From Bigelowiella natans CCMP2755 (taxonomy: Eukaryota > Cercozoa > Chlorarachniophyceae): a stretch of DNA of 30,081 nucleotides. A program made the translations under genes and the position numbers. Location: contig ADNK01002579.1 of assembly GCA_000320545.1 (NCBI GenBank), positions 1 through 30,081 on the forward strand, written 5' to 3'. Every line of letters begins with the position of its first letter. Position 1 is the stretch's first letter. This document shows positions 1 to 9,372 of this stretch, piece after piece. A model generated the notes under the pieces. That model had not been told where the DNA came from and made no database searches. It was given only the letters and a program-made list of their open reading frames with translations.

Positions 1-331
1 TTAGATTCGAAGAGAAGGGGGATGATTAGGCCAAAATTGGTGAGGTTTTCTTTATTAACCGCCCGCCGCCGCTGCTGCTGTTGTTGTTGATGCTACAATT
101 TTCCCCGTCGCATCCTGTGGGGAGTCCGCGCTGCATTTGGAGCAGCCAACCTTTACACTGACTCCCTTTCCCTTTCCCCGGTTTTTGTGAGCAAGTTGCG
201 TTGAGGGAGGAGGAATGTGTGTCCCGCGCGATTCGACTGTTACAGTTTTTCTCCATGTTCTTCTTCTTCCCCTTTCTCCAAAAATGTATGGGTGGATGAT
301 GATTCCCCTTGATTAACTTTCCTCATTACTT

Positions 332-350
332 CCCCCCCCCCCCCCCCCCC
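332..350. repeat. poly-C homopolymer run
   Basis: Nineteen consecutive C residues lie just upstream of the first ORF. The same kind of run recurs at about 2150-2164, 2645-2660 and 7081-7096. Such runs are prone to length errors, so frames crossing them should not be trusted. Confidence 0.9.
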
Positions 351-371
351 TTCGAATTCTTGAACCCTGCC

Positions 372-941
372 ATGCTGCTGGCTGCAGCTGACATGAAAGA
401 AGAGAGGGACCAACAAAGCAGCAGCGCCGACGACGATAAGAAGGGCAAGAGAAAGAGCGTGGAGACCGACCAGATCGGAGGAGATGCGAAGGAGGAAGAA
501 GCCAAGGGAGGGGGCTGCACACGCATGCAGATCGACGATGAAGGGGGGGGGGGGCAACCTGGCGAGAAACAGAAGGGGAAGAAGCGGAATCCAGCCACAG
601 CAGCAGCTGCAGCTGCAGACGATGAGCGCCAAGCAGAGAATGATACAGCAGCGGGTGCCGGTGCTGATGTTGATGAGGGGGGCGAGAAGGAGGAGCTCGA
701 TCTTCTTGGCCTCTCCGGCACATACAATGCGCCGTCTTCTTCATCGTCACCAGGTTGTTGTCCATCGCCGTCATCAGCGAGGATGCTGCCGCCGTGCCGT
801 GACCTGTTCGGAACGAAGCCGCACGCGGAAGATGCCAAGAGCCCGTTTCTCAACTTCATGATCGACGATCCGATCGAGCTGCCTTCTCTGCCGCCCTCCA
901 ACGCCGCCGACGATAACACAATGCATCTGAAGCTCGCTTAG
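372..941 (+). CDS. hypothetical acidic low-complexity protein, possibly a terminal exon
   Basis: I do not recognise this protein. The frame is open from before the poly-C run, and the first good ATG at 372 gives 189 residues. The middle is rich in Lys, Glu, Asp, Ala and Gly, including a run of alanines. The last 40 residues are less biased and read like real protein, with FMIDDPIELPSLP before a TAG at 939-941. A possible splice acceptor (CTGCAG followed by CTGACATG) lies just after the ATG, so this may instead be the last exon of a longer gene entering from the left. The opposite strand is also open here but reads as simple-sequence Ser, Pro and Ala. No domain is visible. Low confidence. Confidence 0.35.
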   Translation: MLLAAADMKEERDQQSSSADDDKKGKRKSVETDQIGGDAKEEEAKGGGCTRMQIDDEGGGGQPGEKQKGKKRNPATAAAAAADDERQAENDTAAGAGADVDEGGEKEELDLLGLSGTYNAPSSSSSPGCCPSPSSARMLPPCRDLFGTKPHAEDAKSPFLNFMIDDPIELPSLPPSNAADDNTMHLKLA

Positions 942-1902
942 GAAAGCGGGCGGGCAGTGGTGACAGGGTAAACCATGCAATCAAGATGAAGGGGCCGCAC
1001 GGAGAGATTGCCTCTTTTCTCTTTCTTTTCTTTTTTAAATTAAGTGCATATGAGTATCAGGCAATGGATGGCTATGATAACGACGAAACATCAACACACG
1101 ATTTTAATCATTAGAGACGTAAATTTCACATACGTACATGAACGGCACGGCAAACCTACGGCCACATGAGAAGCTAAGTGTGCAACACCTATTCGCGCCT
1201 AATGGAATAATGAAACTCTATGCATGTCTTTTTATTTGCCGGCAAGCGTGATTAAAGGTGTAATGTTGTGTCGTATGCATGAGTTTGGCTTCTAATTGCC
1301 TACAGGCACATGTTGCTTGCTCGCGCTTATTTTGTGCGTGGGTAATTATTTTAATAAATTATTTTTGCCACAAAGCATTTCTAAGTCTCAAGCAAGATGC
1401 AAAGTAGTCCAGAAGCGCATACAAGTTCACCTAGCTTATCGATGCGCTGCATGATAGTCTAACATACCTACATGCGCTGTGCGAGCGTCTATCATAATAA
1501 TGACTGATCCATAATGAGTTCGTGTGCTTTGCAAATAGATTCGCGCGCGCATAGATAATGACACGCACATTTCCATTCGCACGCGCGCTGCACAAGAAGA
1601 TAGTTCAAAACCCACATATTTTCTAGTTATGTGTCCAGCGCTTATACTTTGTTTCGACTGAAACATGGCCATATCGTCTTAAACGAATCCACGAGCATTG
1701 CATGATACATAAATGGGCAAACATTCTCGTTATTCGCGTCAAATAATGCCTTACGTCTGCGGCGGATATCGTTTGAAGAGTGTCTAGTTTGGCGTATGCA
1801 CAAATACGTTAGCAGTTGATTAGTAGCCGCAAGCGCGTGTGACCGTATTTGGATCATACGTTTTGCGTGTGTGTGTGCGTGTGCGTGTGTGCGTGTCGTC
1901 AC
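942..1902. other. intergenic or 3'-terminal region, no firm gene
   Basis: This stretch is AT-richer, with scattered CA/TG and GCGCGC motifs. The last exon of the minus-strand RWDD2-like gene should lie here, because that gene is still open at 1903. One in-phase candidate starts after a TTTCAG acceptor near 1660 and stays open on the minus strand to a stop at 1436, but its protein has no recognisable feature and I do not annotate it. A (GT/GC)n tract at 1865-1896 abuts the last supported donor. Confidence 0.4.
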
Positions 1903-2007
1903 CTGCAACAGCTCATCCAGTCCGACGGAACGGACAAGCTTCGCAAACTACGACAGGGACGAAAGATGTAGCGAGTGAATACATACTTAAAGAAAGAAAG
2001 AGAGAAT

Positions 2008-2059
<52 letters not shown>

Positions 2060-3054
2060 CTATTTGTTGGTTTTTTGAAGGCACCGCTGTTGTACTACTG
2101 GCGCAACGAAGATAAGACTTATCTCCTATTCCTCCTTCTCCTCCCACTATCCCCCCCCCCCCCCTCTTCTTTCTCTTTCACGACGACCTCTGGGATCGAA
2201 TGCACACCAAACTCCTGAAATCCCTTGGGAAACGCACGCAGATGGTCAAGATGTTCGCCTAACAACAACAACAACAATAATAATAATAATAACAATCGAT
2301 AGTAGTCATCTTTGCGTCAGAGACCGAGTAGTTTTCCAGACTACAAGCGTGCGAGCGGCGATTCCATAGTGACGACGACGACGACGAAGAAGAAGAAGAA
2401 GAGGAAGAAGAAGAAAATTGGACAGCGCTCTATGCTAGGCGTAAGCTAATAACCCACGGCAGCAGGCCGTGTATCGCTTTACTATCATTGTGCTCACCGG
2501 GTCGGCCCATGACGGTCTGCTCTCCTCGCACTGAAGTGATTGGTGAGAGATTATCATTCAATCATACTACTTCACAATCACGGCCTGTGGCACGCAACGA
2601 CTGGCACAGAAACTGTTGGGATTGCTGCAGATTTAGTCCTTGCACCCCCCCCCCCCCCCCTCTCCCCTCTACCCTTGGCTGTCCCCAACCCTCACAGCAG
2701 CGCAACACCTGTCAAATTCTTCCAGCGCAGCTTCGATAGTAACTCGACGTACAGGCTGACGTTGCTCTCCAGACCTTGGGATAGCAAGGGGGATCAAGAG
2801 CAGTCTGTGTGAGGGAGTCATGCTTCCATGGAAAAGCGGAAACAGCGCTCGTCGCAATGGCGCAGTCCTTTCACTGCTTGTGCCGCGCTTTTTCTGTCCC
2901 ATTCGCTTTATGTTGTGCGTCTAACGGCCAGGGCGGGGCAAGGGCGTTAGCGTGCACGCGTGTGTGGCACTTCACCTTCCACGACGATGACGCCTGGCCA
3001 TCCTATCTTGCTGCATCCACTGAGACCGAGCTCCACAGCCCAATTCACCTGGAT

Positions 3055-3094
<40 letters not shown>

Positions 3095-3902
3095 TATATG
3101 TATGATGCTCTTCTTTGCCGTCGTGTGTATTCGTACGACGACAAACCGTGAGAACAACTGTGCAGAACTAATTATGTAACATCATCTCCTCCCTCCTCCA
3201 TTGTCCTCTCCAGCCTCATGCTGCTCAATCCGCCATCAAGTCGCATGCAATGTACGTATAGAGCGGCCCTACCACCGCTGCACGCTTCTGAGGATTTATG
3301 ATGTGATGGCTGTAGATCAGCCTGAGAGGGGGGGGGTTCAACAGGAGAATCCAACGTCACGTTCATGATGATATGAGGCAGGGGGGGAAGGAGGCAGAGG
3401 AGGACAAAGGTATTGCGGTGTGTGAATATGAAGTAGCTGGATTGTGTGCTACGCACCACATCATAAAATATGCAAAAATCGCGTGTTCTTTTCCCTCTAA
3501 CCCCCCCCCCCAATTTAATCGCTCATTCGTATGTTTTACAAATCAGGCAAGCATGCACGCGCACTTGGACACCTGCGTCCGAGCGTTACGACTAAATCGG
3601 AAGATGAAGGAGGCGGCTCTTCGCGTTTATTTCTTTGGTCCTTCTTTTGCTGTCGAGAAGCTTGCTGCTGGTGGTTAAAATCTCCCCCTCCTCCTCCTCC
3701 TCCTGATTTCTCTAGTCGATCGCTTCTCTGTCCATGTTCCAATCTGGGGAGCGAATGCTGCTCTATGGTGTCATTCAAGGCTCGGTTGGAGTGCTGATTG
3801 TGGTTGCTGCTGCTGCTGCTGTTATTATTGTTGTGATAGTAATTGTAGAAAGCTTCTTGTCGTTGCAGCCTTTCGTAGAACTGGTTGAGCTGTGTTCCGA
3901 GC
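1903..3902 (-). CDS. RWDD2-like protein with C-terminal DUF1115 module (partial, seven exons)
   Basis: Seven minus-strand exons join in phase: 3902-3573, 3321-3273, 3048-2976, 2774-2709, 2530-2498, 2258-2188 and 1947-1903. The joined protein shows the DUF1115 series in order: YSHHIINPQKR, then NWAVELGLSG, GWPGVIVVEG, a YVELLSKLRW helix, VRGEQ, RAFPKGFQEF and LVRSVGLDELL. These match the C-terminal module of RWD-domain proteins of the RWDD2 type, whose function is poorly defined. The first exon is unusual: a Gln/Asn-rich stretch with Asn, Ser and Gly runs, expanded relative to animal homologues. The RWD domain itself should lie upstream on the same strand (towards 4-5 kb), and I could not join it. 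The final exon is also unresolved. Family call firm; gene ends uncertain. Confidence 0.75.
2002..2052. repeat. (GA)n microsatellite
   Basis: A near-perfect GA run lies inside an intron of the RWDD2-like gene, between its exons at 1903-1947 and 2188-2258. It reads as CT on the coding strand. Confidence 0.9.
2262..2414. repeat. clustered trinucleotide repeats (AAC/AAT, then GAC, GAA)
   Basis: AAC repeats run into AAT repeats at 2262-2295. A GAC tract and then a GAA tract follow at about 2371-2414. Both clusters fall in the intron between the exons ending at 2258 and starting at 2498, so they are probably non-coding expansions. Confidence 0.85.
3056..3092. repeat. (TA)n microsatellite next to a splice acceptor
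   Basis: The TA run ends only a few bases from the minus-strand acceptor (AATCCAG) of the RWDD2-like exon at 3048-2976. It occupies the place where a polypyrimidine tract would be expected. Confidence 0.9.
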
Positions 3903-4015
3903 CTGAGAGTTGAATGAGTTCGCCAACGGCAGTATCTGTGCATGACACACACGTGCATCCGCGCACGTATATGCTGATTGATTCTTTCCTGCCCATTTCT
4001 CTCTTCTCTTTCTCT

Positions 4016-4078
4016 CTCTGTGTGTCTGTGTGTATGTGTGTGTGTGTGTGTGTGTGTGCGTCTTTGTGTGTGTGTGCA
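4016..4078. repeat. (GT)n microsatellite
   Basis: An imperfect GT run, about 60 bp. It lies upstream (on the minus strand) of the first supported RWDD2-like exon, probably within an intron. Confidence 0.9.
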
Positions 4079-4379
4079 AATGAGGGTGTAGAAACGAAGC
4101 TTAAGATAGTGTCCCCTTCCATTCTTGCCCTTCGTATTTTCTCATCTAATAATTTTATTGCGGGAAAAGATGGGGCGCACTAACTCCCATTCCTGCACGT
4201 CGTCGTCGTCCTCGAGCATTTCTATCATAACGATATGGATGAACATTATCTGAACAATCTCTGTCCATTGTCCGTTATATGAAGTGCTATGCTATGCGGT
4301 ATACTCTCTTTATTATAACTATAATCAATATCATTTTCATTGATATTGTTGTTACAAATGTTACCATTGTAAACAGAAT

Positions 4380-4416
4380 ACACGAGCACAAATATTTTAC
4401 ACACACAAACACACAC

Positions 4417-4468
<52 letters not shown>

Positions 4469-4626
4469 GTGTGTATGTGCGCTGCTGCAACAACTTCGCT
4501 CACTGCTGACTACTACAACCTACTTCTACAACAACGACAACAACTACTAATAACATTATACCACTATCGATGATGATGGTGATGGTGATGGTGATGATGA
4601 TGATGATGATGATGATGATGGTGATG
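4380..4626. repeat. compound (CA)(TA)(GT) tract plus (GAT)n
   Basis: ACAC sequence leads into a TA run at about 4420-4466 and then GTGTGTATGTG, a self-complementary arrangement. A GAT/GGT trinucleotide tract follows at about 4568-4626. No coding sequence is supported inside it. Confidence 0.85.
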
Positions 4627-4641
4627 ATTTTGCTGTAGCTA

Positions 4642-4966
4642 CTATTCGTTGCCGCTACCGTGACGCTCCTCCAGCATCCGCTGCGTTTCCTCATCGTCTC
4701 GAAAGTCGTCGCCAAACACAGGATCTATCCCTACATCCGGGACATATCGCATTCCTACAAATATCACCATCATTGTCAGCGTAGCAGCATGGTATTGATT
4801 CGCAAATAGAGAGGCGACGTCTTTACGTCGGCGATGCAATCTTCGTGGAGATTTCTTAGGTTAGGCCACGGCCCAATCAAGTACCCGAAGGATCCCCGCA
4901 CCGTCCTCCTCCAGCCCCTCCCCTTAGCATCGCTATCGAAGCGTAGACGCATAAACTCAGCAGCAT
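4642..4966 (-). CDS. small two-exon ORF, or upstream exons of the RWDD2-like gene
   Basis: Exons 4966-4885 and 4754-4642 join in phase 1 across a GTAC...TTTGTAG intron to give 64 residues. A short hydrophobic start (MLLSLCVYASIAML) leads into a Gly-rich stretch and an acidic tail with GDDFRDDEETQRMLEERHG before a TAG. The tail reads as genuine coding sequence. An alternative is that this is not a separate gene: a donor just before the stop (CACG/GTAGCG) matches in phase a candidate exon beginning at 4221 on the same strand (EMLEDDDDVQEWEL), and both could lead into the RWDD2-like gene. I could not complete that chain. No family recognised. Confidence 0.35.
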
Positions 4967-5379
4967 GATGGCTCCCGTCTTCGTCGTCGTCGTCGTCCTC
5001 GTCGTCGTCGCATGTTTCTGGGGTGTGCAGGCGGCTGGGCCCGATCCGCCGACGACCGAAACGGAAGGAGTGCCCTGAGAGCATCCGCCTGCGACAACAC
5101 AAAAATAATTATTACTGGCATTTTCTGATTGTGCCAAGAAACATAGGCCAATTTCCTACTGCGGTAGGTCAAATACCGCGTCGTTCTTTGTTTATGCTCT
5201 TCTATGGAAAAATCCTCCTGCGCGCATTTCGACGCCGGCGAAACTTCAGATATTTCCTGCCTCAATTGTTGGCACGGCAGCATGTCCACGTGTCCTGGCG
5301 TGACCAGCCACTCCCCGATGATGATGAGCACCCACCTCCCTGCCCTCCACTCGTTGTTGGGTCGGGCCTGGAGATTCAG
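4967..5379. promoter_or_regulatory. putative divergent intergenic region
   Basis: This lies between minus-strand coding sequence to the left and the start of the double-domain gene at 5380. A (GTC)n tract is at about 4979-5010. Open frames exist on both strands but carry no recognisable motif. If the minus-strand gene starts near here, this is a shared head-to-head promoter region. That is inference from gene orientation only; I see no defined promoter element. Confidence 0.3.
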
Positions 5380-6363
5380 ATGATGCTACGAGCGGCTGCG
5401 TTTGCAGCAGCGCTCACTGGGCTCGTCCGGCTCGTGTGGAAAATCAGAGAGAGAAAAGAGCGTAGCAGCACCCGAGCGCACTTCGGCGACTTGATGGGGG
5501 ACGAGCCATCTGATCGAGTAGGAGCGACGAGTGTTAGCAGCCTACCTGGGGAGAACAATAAACGGCGGAGTGAGATGGCCAAGCTAACAGAATTTGAACG
5601 TGTCGTCCTAACAGCAAACGGAAACTTGCAGAGAATCATCAGTGCTTGCTTCAACGAGCCGGTGCGGTGTGCAGTGCGCGGTGTGCGGTGTTGTATTGTG
5701 TAGTGCAGTGTGGCGCGATGCGATGAATCCTTTCCCTGCAACATTAATTAGTTTAATTTCTGAATTTAAGGTTACTGTGGAGATCCTGCAGAACGAGAAA
5801 CAAGAGTGCGACTACAAATACTTCAGGAAGGTAGCACAGCGCCATCGTTGTAGTATTCAAACGCCACAGTGTCAAAATTGCACATTGTGTGTATAACATG
5901 TGCTTTGCGTGCGTGTGCGCGTGTGTCTTCGCGTGTATAATGCTTAAGGTGAAACTTCGCTGCGGACAAAGGCACTTCTGTACAGGTTTGCATACGGATA
6001 ATAGTGGAAAAACGAGACAGCTAACTCATACATCATATGTAACCTTTAATTTGTTTTCCAACGGCAGCTCTTAGCATGGTGACCATAAACGACAAGAAGA
6101 TGCAAAACGCTGTCGATCAACGGTGCCTTCAAAGAAAGAAAGGAAACTAGCGCACGCTCTCATCGTTGGCAGGATTCCTTCACTTTTCTCCCTGTCTGTT
6201 GTTCTACTACATCCTAGGAAAGTGGGCATCGGCCAGCTGTTCCGCGTCTTCAACATACTTCCGAAGTACACGATCGACGACTTGTACTTGATGATGATGT
6301 GCAATAAAGAGCAATCTGGATAAGCGAATAATGAACTTATAAATCACGCGCGCGCACGCGCAC

Positions 6364-6407
<44 letters not shown>

Positions 6408-6572
6408 ACACACTCGCTCTCCCTATGTTTCAATTTGTGTAGGTTCAGACTCCTGGCTTTCAAAAAAGAAAGTAAGATATTTTTCTCTCCCTTACGTCTA
6501 ATTTCCTTACTGTCATTTAGCATTACACACACGCACACCCCACTCTCTCTCACTCCCCCCCCCCCCCCTCTC

Positions 6573-6621
<49 letters not shown>

Positions 6622-7039
6622 AACATATAATATTTTGTGCTCTTTCAGCAATACATCTTTATTCCAAATACTTTGTATATATGTTTCTTGAAGGCTCAGG
6701 AGCTGCCTTTTTCAAGGCCCAGCAGCAGAAGGAGGAGGAGAAGGAGGAAGAGACTGGAAAATGGGGGGAGGGTCATCGACATCTGCATCTCCTTCGCCAG
6801 GCTGCTGCCGCGGCTGCTGCCGGGGAAAGCGGACAGTGTGAGCAGAAAGAAGAAGTACTCCATAGGGAGATGATCGACTTCGTTTCCTCGTCGCGGGCCT
6901 TTTGGAGGCTCTACAGGCTGGAACACCGGTGCGTTTAAAGGATAACAACAGCATATACCGAGCCTGGGATAACATATGGATTGCATCTCTTACGACAACT
7001 ATTACTGCTACTATTGTTGTTGCTGCTGGTGCTATATTT

Positions 7040-7072
<33 letters not shown>

Positions 7073-7413
7073 CCTTACCCCCCCCCCCCCCCCCCCTGAT
7101 AGGAAGTTCTCCTGTACTTTGCTCGAAGAATTCCCAGACCCTAGCTTCTTTGAGCAACTCTCGAATGGTGCTTGGCACTCATCCCCAGAAGGCGCTCCAG
7201 AATCATCCTCCTCGCTACTGTGCCCTTCCCCCGCCTCCTCCTCCTTATCCTTATCCTTCTCATCATCCCCCAACTCAAAGCAGCATCATAGAAGCCAGTC
7301 GGCGGTGTCCTTGGCACACTTCGGAGACATCATGGCCGGCACATGCGCGTCGATACGTCTTCCCAGTGGCTTGTCGTGCCTGGAGAGGGTATTGTATGTG
7401 TGTTCTCTGCCTC

Positions 7414-7511
<98 letters not shown>

Positions 7512-8234
7512 AATCGTGCCGCTGACAGTGAACAACACCAACCCTCTGATTGAAGAAGATGATTAAGAAGAAGAACTAGACGTATTATAAGTAGCTAACG
7601 CCTGTGAGGCCATCGAGAGGGTGCAGCATTCCCCTGAATAGCAACCAGTTCCAATGATGGCTATTGATAAAAGAAATAGCCGACTGCTTTCGTCGAGAGA
7701 GGATAAATGGCGCGAGGATACACAAAAGCCCTGATATAGACGTAGACAAACAGCTTTCGTTTTGCATTCTGTCACTGTCTTCTTTTGGGTTATCATCATT
7801 TTTAGATGCTGGTGACGGCGAATGGGAACCTGCAGCGGATCGTCTCCTCGCTCCTCAACCGGCCTGTGAGAGTATCTTTGAACCATATGAGCAGGAGAGG
7901 TGCCGGCAGCATCGTACAGAAATAATTAATAGGTTTGCATATCTAATCGTGAATCCAACCTAGGCCGCTGTGTATTCGATCGAAGAGTCTCTCTTTCAGT
8001 CGATAGAAAGGTCTGCCCCCCCCCCCTTCTCCCTCCCCTTTTTGTACGGCGCAGATGTGTCGGCGAAATCGCTCATGTAATCCGAATCGCAGAGATGCAA
8101 TCGCTGAATGCGAATTCTGGGTCCCTATTCAGGCATTCTGTCATGCACGGAACATCGTCGAAGTGCACAACGAGGAGTTGAGTTGCCACGCGCTAAACAC
8201 GTCGAAAACAATGAGACGAGAGGCGAACTTCCTT

Positions 8235-8309
<75 letters not shown>

Positions 8310-8860
8310 GATAGAGAGAGGGGGGGGAGGGGAGGGGGGGGAAGAGTGCGTGGAATATCGGTGGAGATACATCATAGAGAAGTTCTGTATCTGTCGCGAA
8401 CTGATCCTGTTTCCCCCATAAACAACTAGATTGCTGGCCAAGATTAACACAAGAGAGATCGAGGTAGTGCTTGTTGTTGCTCTTACATGGAATTTTCGAG
8501 CCAGGCTCCGCCATAAAACAAAACTATCCTCATCGCTATCGTCATAGCCGTGATCACACCCCCCCTCATCAGCACGCACTGTTGCTTGACAAAAACACCA
8601 GGTTGGATATCTGTTCCGCTCTAGTAACGGCATTCTTCCAAGATTTCGCTTGCTGAGCGTCATCCGCGACGAGTGCGGAAATGTTCAGCGCAGGTAGGGC
8701 ATGACATGACCTTCTCTAACCGCCCCGTCAGAGGGTCTAGACAGCTCGAGGGGGGGCTCACAAGACCATTGTCGTGCTACTAAGGTACACGCTGGAAGCT
8801 CCGGGGATCAAGTGTATGGTGCAGGAGCGCTTCGATCTGAAAGTGATTGTTCCATGTTGA
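5380..8860 (+). CDS. two-domain chorismate-lyase-like protein (tandem Rv2949c/UbiC-type domains)
   Basis: Twelve exons join in phase to 416 aa: 5380-5661, 5771-5830, 5949-5985, 6068-6122, 6218-6265, 6866-6928, 7103-7388, 7806-7865, 7964-8010, 8093-8237, 8602-8693 and 8785-8860. Residues about 68-200 and 268-416 each follow the chorismate pyruvate-lyase pattern of the Rv2949c type: FER/LER then TANGNLQR, a central strand pair, VG..LFR, a (L)YRLEH or RYTLEA strand, and a final Glu two residues before Phe (Glu190 and Glu406). That Glu aligns with the catalytic Glu of the family. A Ser-rich linker (203-250) separates the domains. AHFGD precedes both (33-37 and 253-257). The start at 5380 gives a hydrophobic, Arg-containing N-terminus that could be an organelle presequence or membrane anchor. 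Known members release pyruvate from chorismate to make 4-hydroxybenzoate; activity here is inferred. Domain similarity is clear, but the 6265/6866 junction is less certain. Confidence 0.72.
6266..6865. repeat. 600-bp intron with (CA)n and (CT)n(CA)n arrays
   Basis: This intron of the double-domain gene is far longer than its neighbours. The excess includes a CA tract at about 6360-6412 and a poly-C/CT/CA compound tract at about 6541-6622. An ORF before the acceptor is rich in Gln, Glu and Ala. I treat it as intronic, because skipping it gives a domain 1 length that matches domain 2. Confidence 0.6.
7040..7096. repeat. (ACT)n tract followed by poly-C
   Basis: An ACT trinucleotide run leads into about 16 C residues, ending six bases before the acceptor of the exon at 7103. 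The C run may serve as the polypyrimidine tract. Confidence 0.85.
7418..7508. repeat. compound (CT)n(AT)n(GT)n microsatellite
   Basis: Three dinucleotide blocks follow each other with no spacer, inside the intron 7389-7805 of the double-domain gene. Confidence 0.92.
8238..8342. repeat. (GT)n(GA)n array starting at a splice donor
   Basis: The GT run begins exactly at the inferred donor of the exon ending at 8237 and passes into a GA run and G-rich sequence. The donor GT is therefore the first unit, or nearly so, of the repeat. Confidence 0.8.
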
Positions 8861-9372
8861 AAGCCCACCTCCTCTCTGCGTGCTTTTCGGGTCGCCAAGC
8901 GTTCATTCTCACACAATGATGCCTCACTCGATCAGGTTTTGCCTCGGAGGCTATCTGATTGACAACTGGCGTGTATCGGTGTTCGATGGGTGCATAAGGC
9001 ATTCGAAATATTATGGAAAATCTAATGAAAATTATCGGAGTAATTTTCTCATATTATTGAAAACGAATCCTTCTTTATGATGCATAATTTAAGGATATCA
9101 CGCACAGAAGCTTACATAGTGATGCTACATTTTTGTCCATGTGAGCACGTGTGCCGTAATTTAAGCGCGTGTATTTGCAATGCGCTTAAATCCAATGGGC
9201 GTACATTACAATAGCTACAACTCATACAACAAAAAAGGTACATAATCCATCCCGTGTAGAGAAAGTAGAGAAAAGCATTTGCTATACCTCTAGCATCGCT
9301 ATATTTGGCTGCACATCATGCTTTCATCGTTAATTAGAGTTAAAATTTATATCATAATCGCTAATAAGCTTA
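8861..9372. other. convergent intergenic region, no gene seen
   Basis: This separates the 3' ends of the double-domain gene (+) and the hydrolase-like gene (-). Sequence after about 9000 is AT-rich, as expected for 3' flanks. No coding frame with recognisable content. Confidence 0.5.

Noticed and set aside
326-919. Long minus-strand frame opposite the first ORF
   Set aside because: Its protein is Ser/Pro/Ala simple sequence mirroring the plus-strand Glu/Lys/Ala frame; the plus strand has the more protein-like end.
5023-5379. Upstream extension of the first lyase-like exon
   Set aside because: The frame is open but Arg- and Pro-rich without recognisable content, while the ATG at 5380 begins a clear N-terminal hydrophobic segment.
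6435-6865. Gln/Glu/Ala-rich frame running into the RAFWRLYRLEH exon
   Set aside because: Using the acceptor at 6865 instead joins LPK to EMIDF with the same spacing as domain 2; the upstream part crosses microsatellites.
6976-7553. Two long plus-strand frames with Tyr, Ser and Val runs
   Set aside because: Apart from the in-frame exon at 7103-7388, they are translations of ACT, CT, AT and GT repeats.
8125-8663. Minus-strand frames with Thr-His and Ser-Leu repeats
   Set aside because: They read through the GT/GA microsatellite and oppose plus-strand exons with recognised motifs.
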